A stretch of DNA of 64,000 nucleotides from Bradyrhizobium sp. SZCCT0148 (GTDB lineage Bacteria; Pseudomonadota; Alphaproteobacteria; Rhizobiales; Xanthobacteraceae). Both the position numbers and the translations under genes were made by a program. Numbering within the stretch: position 1 is the stretch's first letter; each line of letters opens with the position of its first letter. Below the pieces are notes generated by a model. The model was not told the DNA's origin. It was given only the letters and a program-made list of their open reading frames with translations, and did no database searches. The DNA lies in contig NZ_JAFCKT010000005.1 of assembly GCF_018129985.1 (NCBI RefSeq), positions 62,001-126,000 of the forward strand, written 5' to 3'. Positions 52,796 through 60,830 of this stretch are shown piece by piece.

Positions 52796-54040
52796 GTGCC
52801 CCAGACTACAGCTCCCATCGACTTCTCCCGCCTGATCCGCCAGGACGATCTCGTCGTGTGCGGGCAGGCGACGGCGGAGCCTGTTACGCTGACCGAAGCG
52901 CTGATGGCGCAGGCGGCCCAGCTTCCGCCAATCCGCATGATGATCGGGCCGGCGTTCTCGGAGACGTTTGCGGCGTCGTGCGCACCCGGCGTGGCGTTCC
53001 GGAGCTACGGCGTGATCGGCAATGCGCGGCGGCTCGCCAGGGCCGGACGGCTCGAGATCATCCCGAGCAACTACAGCGCCTTTTGTGCCGACTTTGCCGC
53101 CCGCCGCCACAAGGCCGATGTCGTCCTGGTGCAACTGGCGGAAGCCGGTGACGGCCGCTTGAGCGCGAGCCTGTCCAACGACTACGTCATCGACGCCGCC
53201 CGCGCTGCCCGCCTCGTCATCGCCGAGATCAATCCGGATGCGCCTTTTACATTCGGCGCGGAATGGCCCGAGGGCTTGCCGATCCACATGCACGTGGCCG
53301 CGCGCCGGTCGCCCGTCGAACTGGCCTCGACGCCGCCCGACGACGTCTCCCGGCGCATTGCTGCGCATGCGGCGAGCCTGATCGTCGACGGCAGTACGCT
53401 TCAGTTCGGCGTCGGGCGGATTCCGGACGCGATTCTCTCGTCGCTGTCGCACCTGCGCAACCTCGGCATCCACTCCGGCCTGATCAACGACGCCGTCGTC
53501 GATCTGATCGCGTGCGGCGCGGTGACGAACGCCGAAAAGGGGATCGATCCCGGTATCACGGTCACCAACCAGGTGATCGGCACGCAGCGGCTCTACCGCT
53601 TCGTCCATGAGAACAGGACGATCGCGGTGCGGCCGACGTCCTACACGCACGGCCAGAGCGTGCTGGCGCGGATCAGACGGCTGGTGGCGATCAACTCGGC
53701 GCTGCAGGTCGGGCTCGACGGCAGCGTCAATTCCGAAGTGTTGAATGGCGTTGCGATCGGCGCGATCGGCGGCCAGCTCGATTTCGTACGGGGCGCCAAT
53801 GCCTCTCCCGGAGGAAGAGCCATCATCGCGCTGCCGGCGACGGCGTCCGACGGAACCAGCCGGATCGTCGCCCATGTCGAGACCGTGACGACGCCGCGCG
53901 CCGACGTCGATGCCATCGTCACCGAATGGGGCATCGCGGAGTTGCGCGGCTGCGGTCTTGCCGAGCGCGGGCGCCGCATGATCGCGATCGCTGCGCCCGA
54001 GCATCGCGACGCTCTGTCGGCGCAGCTTCGTACGACCTGA
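52796..54040 (+). CDS. Acetyl-CoA hydrolase/CoA transferase family protein
   Basis: A 414-residue protein of the acetyl-CoA hydrolase/4-hydroxybutyrate CoA-transferase family. The GTG at 52796 is seven bases after the acyl-CoA dehydrogenase stop. Landmarks: LQFGVGRIPDAILSSL, then LGIHSGLINDAVVDL. In most members the corresponding motif is HTE or HSE with the Glu believed to be catalytic; here it is Gly228. The C terminus has VTEWGIAELRG, which is usual. It may be a changed-specificity or inactive member. Confidence 0.85.
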   Translation: MPQTTAPIDFSRLIRQDDLVVCGQATAEPVTLTEALMAQAAQLPPIRMMIGPAFSETFAASCAPGVAFRSYGVIGNARRLARAGRLEIIPSNYSAFCADFAARRHKADVVLVQLAEAGDGRLSASLSNDYVIDAARAARLVIAEINPDAPFTFGAEWPEGLPIHMHVAARRSPVELASTPPDDVSRRIAAHAASLIVDGSTLQFGVGRIPDAILSSLSHLRNLGIHSGLINDAVVDLIACGAVTNAEKGIDPGITVTNQVIGTQRLYRFVHENRTIAVRPTSYTHGQSVLARIRRLVAINSALQVGLDGSVNSEVLNGVAIGAIGGQLDFVRGANASPGGRAIIALPATASDGTSRIVAHVETVTTPRADVDAIVTEWGIAELRGCGLAERGRRMIAIAAPEHRDALSAQLRTT

Positions 54041-54060
54041 ACTTCAGCGCTGGGCCAAGC

Positions 54061-55632
54061 TCACTGATCGGCCGCGATCCGCTGCATCGCCATGGCACGA
54101 AGCCGGGCGCGCTGGATCTTGACGCCGTTGGCGCTGTCGGTGACGGGGAAGGCCTCCACGACATAGATTCGGGCCGGGACCTTGTAGCCGGCGAGGCGCT
54201 CGCGCAGGCGCGCGATCAGCATCTCCTGTACTGGCGGCTCCTTCGCCGGGATCACGAAGGCGACGCAGCGCGCCTGGCCCTTGAGATCGACGGCAACCAC
54301 CTGGGCGTCGGCCACGCCATTACAAGATTTGAGCTCGTCCTCGATCTCGCCGGGCGCGACGAGGAAACCGCCGAGCCGCATGGTATCGCCAGCGCGGGTC
54401 TCGTAGACGAAGGAACCGTCGCCACGGAGCCGGCCGATGTCGCCGGTGCGGAAGAAGCCATCCGCTGTGAACGCATCTCGCGTCGCATCGGGATTGTTGA
54501 AGTAACCGAGGAACTGCGACGGGGCGCTGATCTCGATCTCGCCGGAGACGGCGGGCGCGGCGAGCTCGCCGGTCTCGGTGTCGCGCACGCGCACCCTTGC
54601 GTTGGCCGACATCGGCCAGCCGCCGCCTTCGATCCGGTCGGTGAACGCGTCGCTGGCGCGGGCGATCGAGAACAGGGCCTGTACCTCGCTCGAGCCATAC
54701 AACCCGAACAGCGGCAGGCCGCGCGCCTCGGCCTCCGCGGCAAGCTCGCGCCAGCCGGGCTGGAACGCGGCGAAGCCGCAGACTTCCAAATGCGGAAACG
54801 GGCGTGGCGTCTCGGCGAGGGCGAGGATGCGGCGGAACATCTCGTCCGAGCCGAAGGCGTGCGTGATCCCTTGCGTGCTGAGGATCTCCATTGCCTGTGC
54901 CGCCTCGAAAGCGTCAAGCACGTGAACGGTCGCACCGGCTGCGACGAAGCCGAGCAGGCTGGTCATGCCGAAAGTGCCGCAGAACGGCAGCATGGCCAGC
55001 AGCGCATGACGCTGCGGATCGAGCTGCAGCGCGCGGGCGACGGAGGTGGCGTGCGTGGCCAGCGTCCGCTGCGAATGCGCAACGAGCTTCGGCCCCTTGG
55101 TGGTGCCTGAGGTCGTGTAGAGCAGCACAGGAAGATCGACTTCATCTCGAGCTGGCGCCTGCGGATAATTCGTATCGAACGCATCGAAGCGCACGCATGG
55201 CCAGTGCGTCGGGATCGCGTCCGCACCGACTACCGCGAGCCGTTGCAGCGCCGGGACCTCGTCCTTGGCGATATCGGAGAGGATCGCAGCGAAGTCGATC
55301 GCGCGAAATGCGGGCTCGACCACCATGAGCCTGGCTCCGGACAAACGAAGCAGATGCGCGACTTCCGCGCTGCGATAGCGCGTATTCACGGCGGCGACGA
55401 TCGCACCCAGACGGCCGGCGGCAAACAGCAGCGCGAGCCATTCGATCCGGTTGACCAGCCAGACTGCGACCACGTCGCCCCTGCCAATCCCCTGTGACGC
55501 AAGCCAAGCCGCGGTCTGCTCGATCCTTTCGGTAAACTCGGCGCGCGAGACCGGCGTGCCGTCGCATACGAAGGCGGGATCGGCGACCGACTCCGACCGG
55601 ATCAGCGATTGCAGCGAAAACGCGTTGGCCAT
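54061..55632 (-). CDS. AMP-forming acyl-CoA ligase
   Basis: A 523-residue member of the acyl-CoA synthetase superfamily. P-loop motif YTTSGTTKGPK at about residues 170-180, LFGLYGSSEVQ (motif A5) at about 305, FFRTGDIGRL (A7) at about 395 and the C-terminal Lys in NGVKIQRARLR that drives adenylation. It activates a carboxylic acid to its CoA thioester; the substrate is unknown. It faces the CoA-transferase gene with 20 bases between stops. Confidence 0.9.
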   Translation of the reverse strand: MANAFSLQSLIRSESVADPAFVCDGTPVSRAEFTERIEQTAAWLASQGIGRGDVVAVWLVNRIEWLALLFAAGRLGAIVAAVNTRYRSAEVAHLLRLSGARLMVVEPAFRAIDFAAILSDIAKDEVPALQRLAVVGADAIPTHWPCVRFDAFDTNYPQAPARDEVDLPVLLYTTSGTTKGPKLVAHSQRTLATHATSVARALQLDPQRHALLAMLPFCGTFGMTSLLGFVAAGATVHVLDAFEAAQAMEILSTQGITHAFGSDEMFRRILALAETPRPFPHLEVCGFAAFQPGWRELAAEAEARGLPLFGLYGSSEVQALFSIARASDAFTDRIEGGGWPMSANARVRVRDTETGELAAPAVSGEIEISAPSQFLGYFNNPDATRDAFTADGFFRTGDIGRLRGDGSFVYETRAGDTMRLGGFLVAPGEIEDELKSCNGVADAQVVAVDLKGQARCVAFVIPAKEPPVQEMLIARLRERLAGYKVPARIYVVEAFPVTDSANGVKIQRARLRAMAMQRIAADQ

Positions 55633-55665
55633 GGCAAGGGAAGTAACCCGATCGCGCCAACCTGT

Positions 55666-56301
55666 CTACTTGGTGCCGAACATCCGGTCGCCGGCATCGC
55701 CCAGGCCCGGCACGATGTAGCCGTGGTCGTTGAGCCGCTCGTCGATCGCGGCGGTCCAGATCGGCACGTCCGGATGCTCGCTCTCGAACTGCGCGATGCC
55801 CTCGGGCGCGGCGAGAAGGCACACGAAGCGGATGTCGCGGGCGCCGCGGGCCTTGAGCAGGGAGGCGCCGGCGCAGGCCGAGTTGCCGGTCGCCAGCATC
55901 GGATCCATCAGGATCACGGTGCGATCGGACAGGTCCTGCGGCGCCTTGAAGTAATATTCCACGGCCTGCAATGTTTCGGGGTCGCGGTAGAGCCCGATAT
56001 GGGCGATGCGCGCCGAGGGCATCAGCGCCAGCATGCCGTCGAGGAAGCCGACGCCGGCGCGCAGGATCGGCGCCAGCGTGAGCTTCTTGCCGGCGATCTT
56101 GGGCGCCCGCATCGGCGCGATCGGCGTCTCGATGTCGACCAGCTCCAGCGGCAGATCGCGCGTCACCTCGTAGGCGAGCAGCATCCCGATCTCGTTCAGG
56201 ATCTCGCGGAAGCTCTTGGTCGAGCGATCCTTCTCCCGCATCAGCGAGAGCTTGTGCTGGACCAGGGGGTGGGCGACGACGTTGACATTGCCTGTGCTCA
56301 T
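55666..56301 (-). CDS. upp: Uracil phosphoribosyltransferase
   Basis: Upp salvages uracil to UMP using PRPP. The protein is 211 residues, matching the family (208-212). The PRPP-binding motif is ILMDPMLATGNSA, and the uracil-binding C-terminal loop is GYIVPGLGDAGDRMFGTK. N-terminal HPLVQHKLSLMREKDRSTKSFRE is highly conserved. No uracil permease gene is adjacent. Confidence 0.97.
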   Translation of the reverse strand: MSTGNVNVVAHPLVQHKLSLMREKDRSTKSFREILNEIGMLLAYEVTRDLPLELVDIETPIAPMRAPKIAGKKLTLAPILRAGVGFLDGMLALMPSARIAHIGLYRDPETLQAVEYYFKAPQDLSDRTVILMDPMLATGNSACAGASLLKARGARDIRFVCLLAAPEGIAQFESEHPDVPIWTAAIDERLNDHGYIVPGLGDAGDRMFGTK

Positions 56302-56369
56302 GAAACCGCTCTACACGGTTCCGCGAAAACGCGCCAGATCGGCCGGTTGTTTTCGGGGGATACGCCGCC

Positions 56370-57110
56370 TCAGGCGCGCATCGCCACCGCGCTGCGGGCC
56401 CGGTTGCTCGCCGTGTAGGCAGCCATGGTCAATTCACGATCGATCGCCATCCGCATCGCATCCATCGCGGGCTGACGCAGGCGCCGCTTCGCGGTCGCAT
56501 GGGATGGCCTGTGGACGGCGCGTAGCGCGGCGATGGTCTCCGCAAGGGTGCCGTCGATGGCTTCCTGTGCAACCACGCGATCGAGGAAGCCGGCGGTCAA
56601 CGCCTCCTCGGGTTCGAACATTTCGCCGAGCGTGGCGGTGCGGCTGAGCCAGGCGGGATGCACGCGGCTGCGCGCGAGCTCGATGGCAAAGCTCGGCGGC
56701 GCGATACCGATCGCGACCTCGTTCAACCCCATGCGATGCGGCCCGCGCGCGCCCAGCCTGAGGTCGCAGGCGAGCAGCAGGAACGTTCCCATCGGAAAGG
56801 CGTGACCCTCCATCACGCCGATGGTCGGATGTGGAAACGCCATCAGCCGCAGCGCGAGCTCGGCGCCGGCCCGGACCATGTCTAGGCTGCTGGCGGCATC
56901 GCCGGACGCGAACACCTTCAGGTCGAAGCCGGCAGAGAAGATGCCGGGCCGCGCCGAGCGCAGCACCACGATCTCGGCCTCCCTTTCGGCCCTGTCGAAT
57001 GCTGAGCCGATCCCGGCGAGCATCGCGGTCGACATCACATTGACCTTGCCGTCGTCGAGCCCGATCTGGGCGACGCCGTCGTTCAGCTGGTAGCTCACTC
57101 CGTTCGTCAT
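56370..57110 (-). CDS. Enoyl-CoA hydratase/isomerase family protein
   Basis: A 246-residue crotonase-fold protein. The oxyanion-hole segments are IFSAGFDLKVF and FPMGTFLLLACDLRLGA. The usual catalytic Glu pair of true hydratases is not evident: the second position reads LNEVAIGI, keeping one Glu. The reaction therefore cannot be fixed. The ATG at 57110 follows GGGAGC. It diverges from a TetR gene with an 84-base shared promoter region. Confidence 0.82.
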   Translation of the reverse strand: MTNGVSYQLNDGVAQIGLDDGKVNVMSTAMLAGIGSAFDRAEREAEIVVLRSARPGIFSAGFDLKVFASGDAASSLDMVRAGAELALRLMAFPHPTIGVMEGHAFPMGTFLLLACDLRLGARGPHRMGLNEVAIGIAPPSFAIELARSRVHPAWLSRTATLGEMFEPEEALTAGFLDRVVAQEAIDGTLAETIAALRAVHRPSHATAKRRLRQPAMDAMRMAIDRELTMAAYTASNRARSAVAMRA

Positions 57111-57194
57111 CTGCCGCTCCCTGTCATTCTTACGGCTTGACTGTCGAAGGTCGATGTAGACCAATCAATATAATTTCTGCGACGGGAGAGCGCC

Positions 57195-57776
57195 ATGCCG
57201 GCCGTGCCAAAACACCGCCAGCCCATCATCAATGCCGCGGTGACGCTGTTCCGCCGCCAGGGTTTTGCCCGGACCGGGTTGAACGACATCGTCGATGTCA
57301 GCGGGGCGCCCAAGGGCTCGCTCTACTATTACTTCCCCGACGGGAAATCCTCGATCGCGGTGGCGGCGGTGGAGGAGGCGGGCCGCCGCGTCGCAACGAC
57401 GGTCGCCAAGCTCGCGGAGGAGTGCAGCACGACCGCCGACCTCCTGCGTGCGCACGCGAGACTGCTGGCAGGCTGGATGCAGGGCTCCGGCTTTCGCAAT
57501 GGCTGCCCGATCACGACCGTGTTGCTCGAGCTTGCACCGCGCGAGCGCGCCGTGTCCGATGCCGGTCGCAAAGCCTATGGGGCGCGATTGTCGATCCTGC
57601 GCGACAAGCTGCTCGCGGACGGCTTTGCCAGACCTCGCGCCGAAGCGCTGGCCGTGCTCTGCACCTCGGCGCTCCAGGGCGCGCTGATCCAGGCCCGCGT
57701 CGAGCGCAGCGGCCGGTCGATCGAGGTCACGGCGGCGGAATTGGCGCGGCTGATCGAGGCGGAGCGGAGGAGCTAG
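57195..57776 (+). CDS. TetR-family regulator
   Basis: A 193-residue TetR repressor: helix-turn-helix at residues about 8-55 (FRRQGFARTGLNDIVDVSGAPKG across two helices, then SLYYYFPDGKSS). The C-terminal domain resembles the LmrA/YxaF group (GFRNGCPITTVLLELAP). GGGAGAG precedes the ATG. The AT-rich sequence TAGACCAATCAATATAATTTC just upstream (57157-57177) probably carries the operator for itself and the enoyl-CoA hydratase gene. Its stop overlaps a tiny convergent ORF. Confidence 0.88.
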   Translation: MPAVPKHRQPIINAAVTLFRRQGFARTGLNDIVDVSGAPKGSLYYYFPDGKSSIAVAAVEEAGRRVATTVAKLAEECSTTADLLRAHARLLAGWMQGSGFRNGCPITTVLLELAPRERAVSDAGRKAYGARLSILRDKLLADGFARPRAEALAVLCTSALQGALIQARVERSGRSIEVTAAELARLIEAERRS

Positions 57777-57901
57777 ACCCCGAGCCCGGGTGCGACGAGC
57801 GTGATCACGAGCGTCAGGATCGCGCCCCAGATAAGGCTCAGCGTCATGGTCAGGATGGTCATTGTGACCGTCTGCTCAAGAGTCCCCTTGAAGGGCCGCA
57901 T
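57773..57901 (-). CDS. Putative 42-residue membrane peptide
   Basis: A short frame (ATG at 57901, TAG at 57775-57773) encoding 42 residues with a basic/polar start (MRPFKGTLEQ) and one hydrophobic helix, roughly residues 15-37 (MTILTMTLSLIWGAILTLVI). Its start is one base after the stop of the preceding tiny frame, the spacing of coupled genes. It overlaps the last bases of the TetR gene on the other strand. It is last in a same-strand series. No family recognised; expression needs proof. Confidence 0.42.
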   Translation of the reverse strand: MRPFKGTLEQTVTMTILTMTLSLIWGAILTLVITLVAPGLGV

Positions 57902-57902
57902 G

Positions 57903-57995
57903 CTAGCCGTCCGGGGCCGGCCGCGCGGTGACGCGCGTGCCCAGCAGCAACGCCCGCATCAATGCGACCAGGACGACGATCTTGAGTTCGATCAT
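57903..57995 (-). CDS. Putative 30-residue membrane peptide
   Basis: A short frame (ATG at 57995, TAG at 57905-57903) encoding MIELKIVVLVALMRALLLG followed by a basic, Pro-containing tail. It begins four bases after the stop of the 125-residue gene and ends one base before the next tiny frame. No clear Shine-Dalgarno, so translational coupling would be required. Function unknown. Confidence 0.38.
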   Translation of the reverse strand: MIELKIVVLVALMRALLLGTRVTARPAPDG

Positions 57996-57999
57996 ATTG

Positions 58000-58377
58000 T
58001 TAGCTCGCGAGCCGGGCCAGATGTCGCTTCACCTCGTCCAGCCATCGTGTCGCGACCGCGACCAGCGGACTGCCCTGATTCTCGATGTCAAGCTCGAAGG
58101 TCTCCGCCGAAAACACCAGTGCGCATCGGGCCGGCGCGCTGCGGTGGTGCGCGAATTCGACCGCCGAACTCTTGAAAAGGAAGAGACCGCCGGCGCGGCC
58201 CTGTGCCTCGCGGGCGACCCAGAGGCCGGCGCAATTGTGCCCGATGAAGAAAGCGGGAATGGCGGGGCTGACGACATCGGGATCGAGCGGCTTGAGCGCC
58301 GTCGCCACGCCGACATCGGACGCGCCAGTTCGTGATTTCGATGCGGGGTGCACGGCTTGTAGAGCAATGGCTGCCAT
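58000..58377 (-). CDS. Small unknown protein, paralogue A
   Basis: A 125-residue protein of unknown family. The start at 58377 is fixed by AGGAGG (58388-58383 on the minus strand) five bases ahead. After about 40 variable residues it has the block FFIGHNCAGLWVAREAQGR, then GGLFLFKSSAVEFA and TFELDIE. The same block order occurs in the 84-residue protein at 59676-59930, so the two are paralogues. The pattern suggests a small beta-rich domain. No catalytic motif was recognised. Confidence 0.7.
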   Translation of the reverse strand: MAAIALQAVHPASKSRTGASDVGVATALKPLDPDVVSPAIPAFFIGHNCAGLWVAREAQGRAGGLFLFKSSAVEFAHHRSAPARCALVFSAETFELDIENQGSPLVAVATRWLDEVKRHLARLAS

Positions 58378-58425
58378 GGCGGCCTCCTCACACATCTGCA
58401 GGGTCATGATGTCTGCCGCGGTGGG

Positions 58426-58617
58426 TCAGGCGTGGAGCCGCCAGACATAGATTGCGGTGCGCAGCGCAATGAGCGCGGTGAGCACGCTGCCCATCGAGAG
58501 CAAAGTCAGCGCACCGAGCGCGAGGCGTTTGAGCTGTGCCTTGCGCGCTGTCGGGGTTCGCATCGGGCGCTCTGCCCAGGCGAGAGGCCGTTCAAGGCCG
58601 TGGGTGAGCATCGACAT
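58426..58617 (-). CDS. Small single-helix membrane protein
   Basis: A 63-residue protein with a basic N-terminal half (RPMRTPTARKAQLKRLAL) and one membrane helix at about residues 32-57 (LGALTLLSMGSVLTALIAL). AAGGA lies about eight bases before the ATG at 58617. It sits in a same-strand row of small genes between the DapA-like gene and paralogue A. Function unknown. Confidence 0.55.
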   Translation of the reverse strand: MSMLTHGLERPLAWAERPMRTPTARKAQLKRLALGALTLLSMGSVLTALIALRTAIYVWRLHA

Positions 58618-58733
58618 CTTCGGAATCCTTGTCTGTGGTGCGGCGAGAGCCGTCCCAATCCGTCTCGTAGGATGACGATCCCGGCGTAGGATTGCGAGAT
58701 GAGCGCCGGCGCCCCCGTATAGGAATGTCATAG

Positions 58734-59651
58734 TCAGGCTCCGACGCCATCGATCAGTTCCTCGTTGGCGATCGCAGCGAACGCCCTGGCGATCTCCGCT
58801 CGGCCGGCGGCGTTGAGCGGCACGATCGGCAGCCGCGTGTCCGGCCGCATCAAGCCGAGCATGGCGAGGGCGCTCTTGAGAGCCGCCGGGCTTTCCCTGG
58901 AAAGGCAGGTGATGAGCGGGATCAGGCGCTTGTGCAGATAGCGTGCCGATTGCAGCCGGCCTTGCCTGACCTGCGACAAGATCGTGCGGCAGAGATCAGG
59001 CGCGATGTTGGCGACTTCCGAAATCGCGCCATCGCCGCCGTCCGCGATGTAGGCGAAGGCGGTAACGTCGTCGCCGGATAGAAAGCGAAAGCCGGCCGGC
59101 AGATGGCGGGCAAGGCGCATCGGGCGGGTGATGTCGCCGCCGCCGTCACTCAGGCCCACGAATTGGCGGGATTCGACCAGACGCAAAAGCGTCTCGTCGG
59201 CCAGCGGGCGCAGCGTGCGGGAGGGCACGTCGTGCAGGATCACGGGCAATCCGATCGCGCCGGCGACGGCGCGGAAGTGCGCGAGCATGCCCTCTTGCAT
59301 CGGCCTGTTGTAGGCGGGCACGACCGACATGACGGCATCGGCGCCGGCTGCTTCCGCGCGTCGCGCCAGGGCGATGGCGTGGCTGGTCGCATTGGAGACC
59401 GCGCCCGCGATGATCCGCACGCGGCCGCGGGCGACGTCGACCGCGGTGCGAATGACCAGTTCCTGCTCGGCCGCCGAGAGCGTCGGCGCCTCGCCGGCCG
59501 TCTCGCAGACCAAGATGGCGGGAGCGCCGGCCGCGACGTGTCGTTCGCACAGTGCGGCGAACGCCTTGAGATCGATCGCGTCAGCCGCATCGAATGGAGT
59601 CGGCAGGTCCGGGATGAAACCGGTGAACCAGGCAGCGGGAGGAGTGAACAT
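58734..59651 (-). CDS. DapA-fold protein lacking catalytic Lys and Tyr
   Basis: A 305-residue protein of the dihydrodipicolinate synthase/N-acetylneuraminate lyase family by length and by motifs such as CETAGEAPTL, VPAYNRPMQEGMLAHF and FLSGDDVTAFAYI. The Schiff-base lysine (E. coli DapA Lys161, in GIKEATG) is Ser168 (VGLSDGGGDITR), and the proton-relay tyrosine (Tyr133, in YNVPSRTG) is His140 (HDVPSRT). Arg145 of that motif and Tyr114 remain. It cannot work as a class I aldolase in the normal way and may be a binding protein or a repurposed enzyme. It sits within a row of small unknown genes. Confidence 0.88.
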   Translation of the reverse strand: MFTPPAAWFTGFIPDLPTPFDAADAIDLKAFAALCERHVAAGAPAILVCETAGEAPTLSAAEQELVIRTAVDVARGRVRIIAGAVSNATSHAIALARRAEAAGADAVMSVVPAYNRPMQEGMLAHFRAVAGAIGLPVILHDVPSRTLRPLADETLLRLVESRQFVGLSDGGGDITRPMRLARHLPAGFRFLSGDDVTAFAYIADGGDGAISEVANIAPDLCRTILSQVRQGRLQSARYLHKRLIPLITCLSRESPAALKSALAMLGLMRPDTRLPIVPLNAAGRAEIARAFAAIANEELIDGVGA

Positions 59652-59675
59652 GGCTTTTCGCCCGTATGCGCCGGC

Positions 59676-59930
59676 TCAGGCGGCACGGCGTGCGCTGGTG
59701 CTGTCGGGATTTTTGCCCATGTCGAGCTCGATCTCGCGCGGCAGCTCGACGATGGTTTCGGGGTGGTGGCCGTTCTCGAACAGTGCGTATTTGATGGCCT
59801 GGACGCGGCTGACGAACAGGCCGCCATAGAGGCCGTGCTGTTCCTGAGCGACCCATTGTCCCCGGCGATTCCTGCCGATGAAGACGATGGTCGAAGGCGA
59901 GTTGCACGAGGGAGGTTCGACGAGTTTCAC
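59676..59930 (-). CDS. Small unknown protein, paralogue B
   Basis: An 84-residue protein whose core (VFIGRNRRGQWVAQEQHG, then GGLFVSRVQAIKYA and REIELDMG) parallels that of the protein at 58000-58377. The GTG at 59930 is preferred because GGAAGGA lies eight bases ahead; an ATG at 59969 and a TTG at 59990 are also in frame. The C-terminal tail is polar. Twenty-four bases separate it from the DapA-fold gene. Function unknown. Confidence 0.65.
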   Translation of the reverse strand: MKLVEPPSCNSPSTIVFIGRNRRGQWVAQEQHGLYGGLFVSRVQAIKYALFENGHHPETIVELPREIELDMGKNPDSTSARRAA

Positions 59931-60063
59931 GGATGTAGTCCTTCCGATTGACGGCGGTGGCGGGCGCATGTCCCGCAACCGTTCGATCAATATCGTCTTA
60001 GGCAGATAGGATTTCGAGTGAGGCTGCGCGGCGATCTCATAAGCGCGTCATAAAAGCCGGCGT

Positions 60064-60366
60064 TCAGGTCAGGTCGTCGACGACATGAACCAGCGCGAAC
60101 AGCGCGCCGAACGCGACGCATTCGTCCCAATGGTTGAGGGCGGCGCCGAATGGCGGCTCGCGCCGCATAAGGGCGACAGCCGCACACAGGATGATGGACA
60201 TCCAAAGCAGGGCTCTGAGGCTCCGTCCAAAGCCAATGCTGCCGAACGCGGCAAACCCGGAGAGGAGTACGACGCGGGCGGCAAAGCGCGCAATCACCCG
60301 TGACGGGCTTAAGGCGGGGGATATGTCCGACGATCGCGGCAAGATGCGAATCTCCCGCTGGCTCAA
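60064..60366 (-). CDS. Small multi-helix membrane protein, TTG start
   Basis: A 100-residue protein with two or three hydrophobic segments (about residues 25-45, ALLWMSIILCAAVALM at about 52-67, and VAFGALFALVHVVDD near the end). The TTG at 60366 overlaps the stop of the upstream gene (TTGA), so initiation would depend on coupling. A GTG at 60297 is an alternative. No family recognised. Confidence 0.55.
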   Translation of the reverse strand: MSQREIRILPRSSDISPALSPSRVIARFAARVVLLSGFAAFGSIGFGRSLRALLWMSIILCAAVALMRREPPFGAALNHWDECVAFGALFALVHVVDDLT

Positions 60367-60830
60367 CTGAAATTTTCGCAGCCGACGGGCTCGTAGAGCG
60401 GGTTCGGAGCAGGCCGCACCGTGGGAACGCTCGGCCGAGGCACGTCTGCAGCAAGTGCCCCGACCTCGAGGAAGGCCGACAGCAGAGCCAGCGCGAGGTC
60501 AACGTGGCGCGCCTCGACAGCGGCGTCCAGCCAGTCCGGCAGCTCGCGCTCGCGCGAGAGTGCGCAATGCCACTCACCCTCGTCATAGGCGATGCGGCGG
60601 ACCTGCCATAGCGGCAGCTCGAGCTCAATCAGCGCCAGGGCCGCATCGGCCCAAGCCTCAACGTCGATCAGGCGCAAGATGCGTGCTGTGTGTTCGCCTC
60701 CGCCGCGCGAAGAGACGCGCCGGCAGGCATGGGCGATGATGTCGAGCATCAATGGCCGCGTCATTGCAGCCGCATCGTGAAGCTGCTGGCCGAGGGAAGG
60801 TGGGTTGAAGTGTCGGAGAGCGGCGGTCAT
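60363..60830 (-). CDS. Unknown soluble protein at head of minus-strand row
   Basis: A 155-residue, mostly helical, acidic protein (AWADAALALIELELPLWQVRR; LDAAVEARHVDLALALLSAF) with no recognised motif. AGGAGG precedes the ATG at 60830, a strong start. It is the first gene of the minus-strand series and faces the kdp operon across a 397-base gap that contains the 52-bp inverted repeat. Confidence 0.7.
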   Translation of the reverse strand: MTAALRHFNPPSLGQQLHDAAAMTRPLMLDIIAHACRRVSSRGGGEHTARILRLIDVEAWADAALALIELELPLWQVRRIAYDEGEWHCALSRERELPDWLDAAVEARHVDLALALLSAFLEVGALAADVPRPSVPTVRPAPNPLYEPVGCENFS

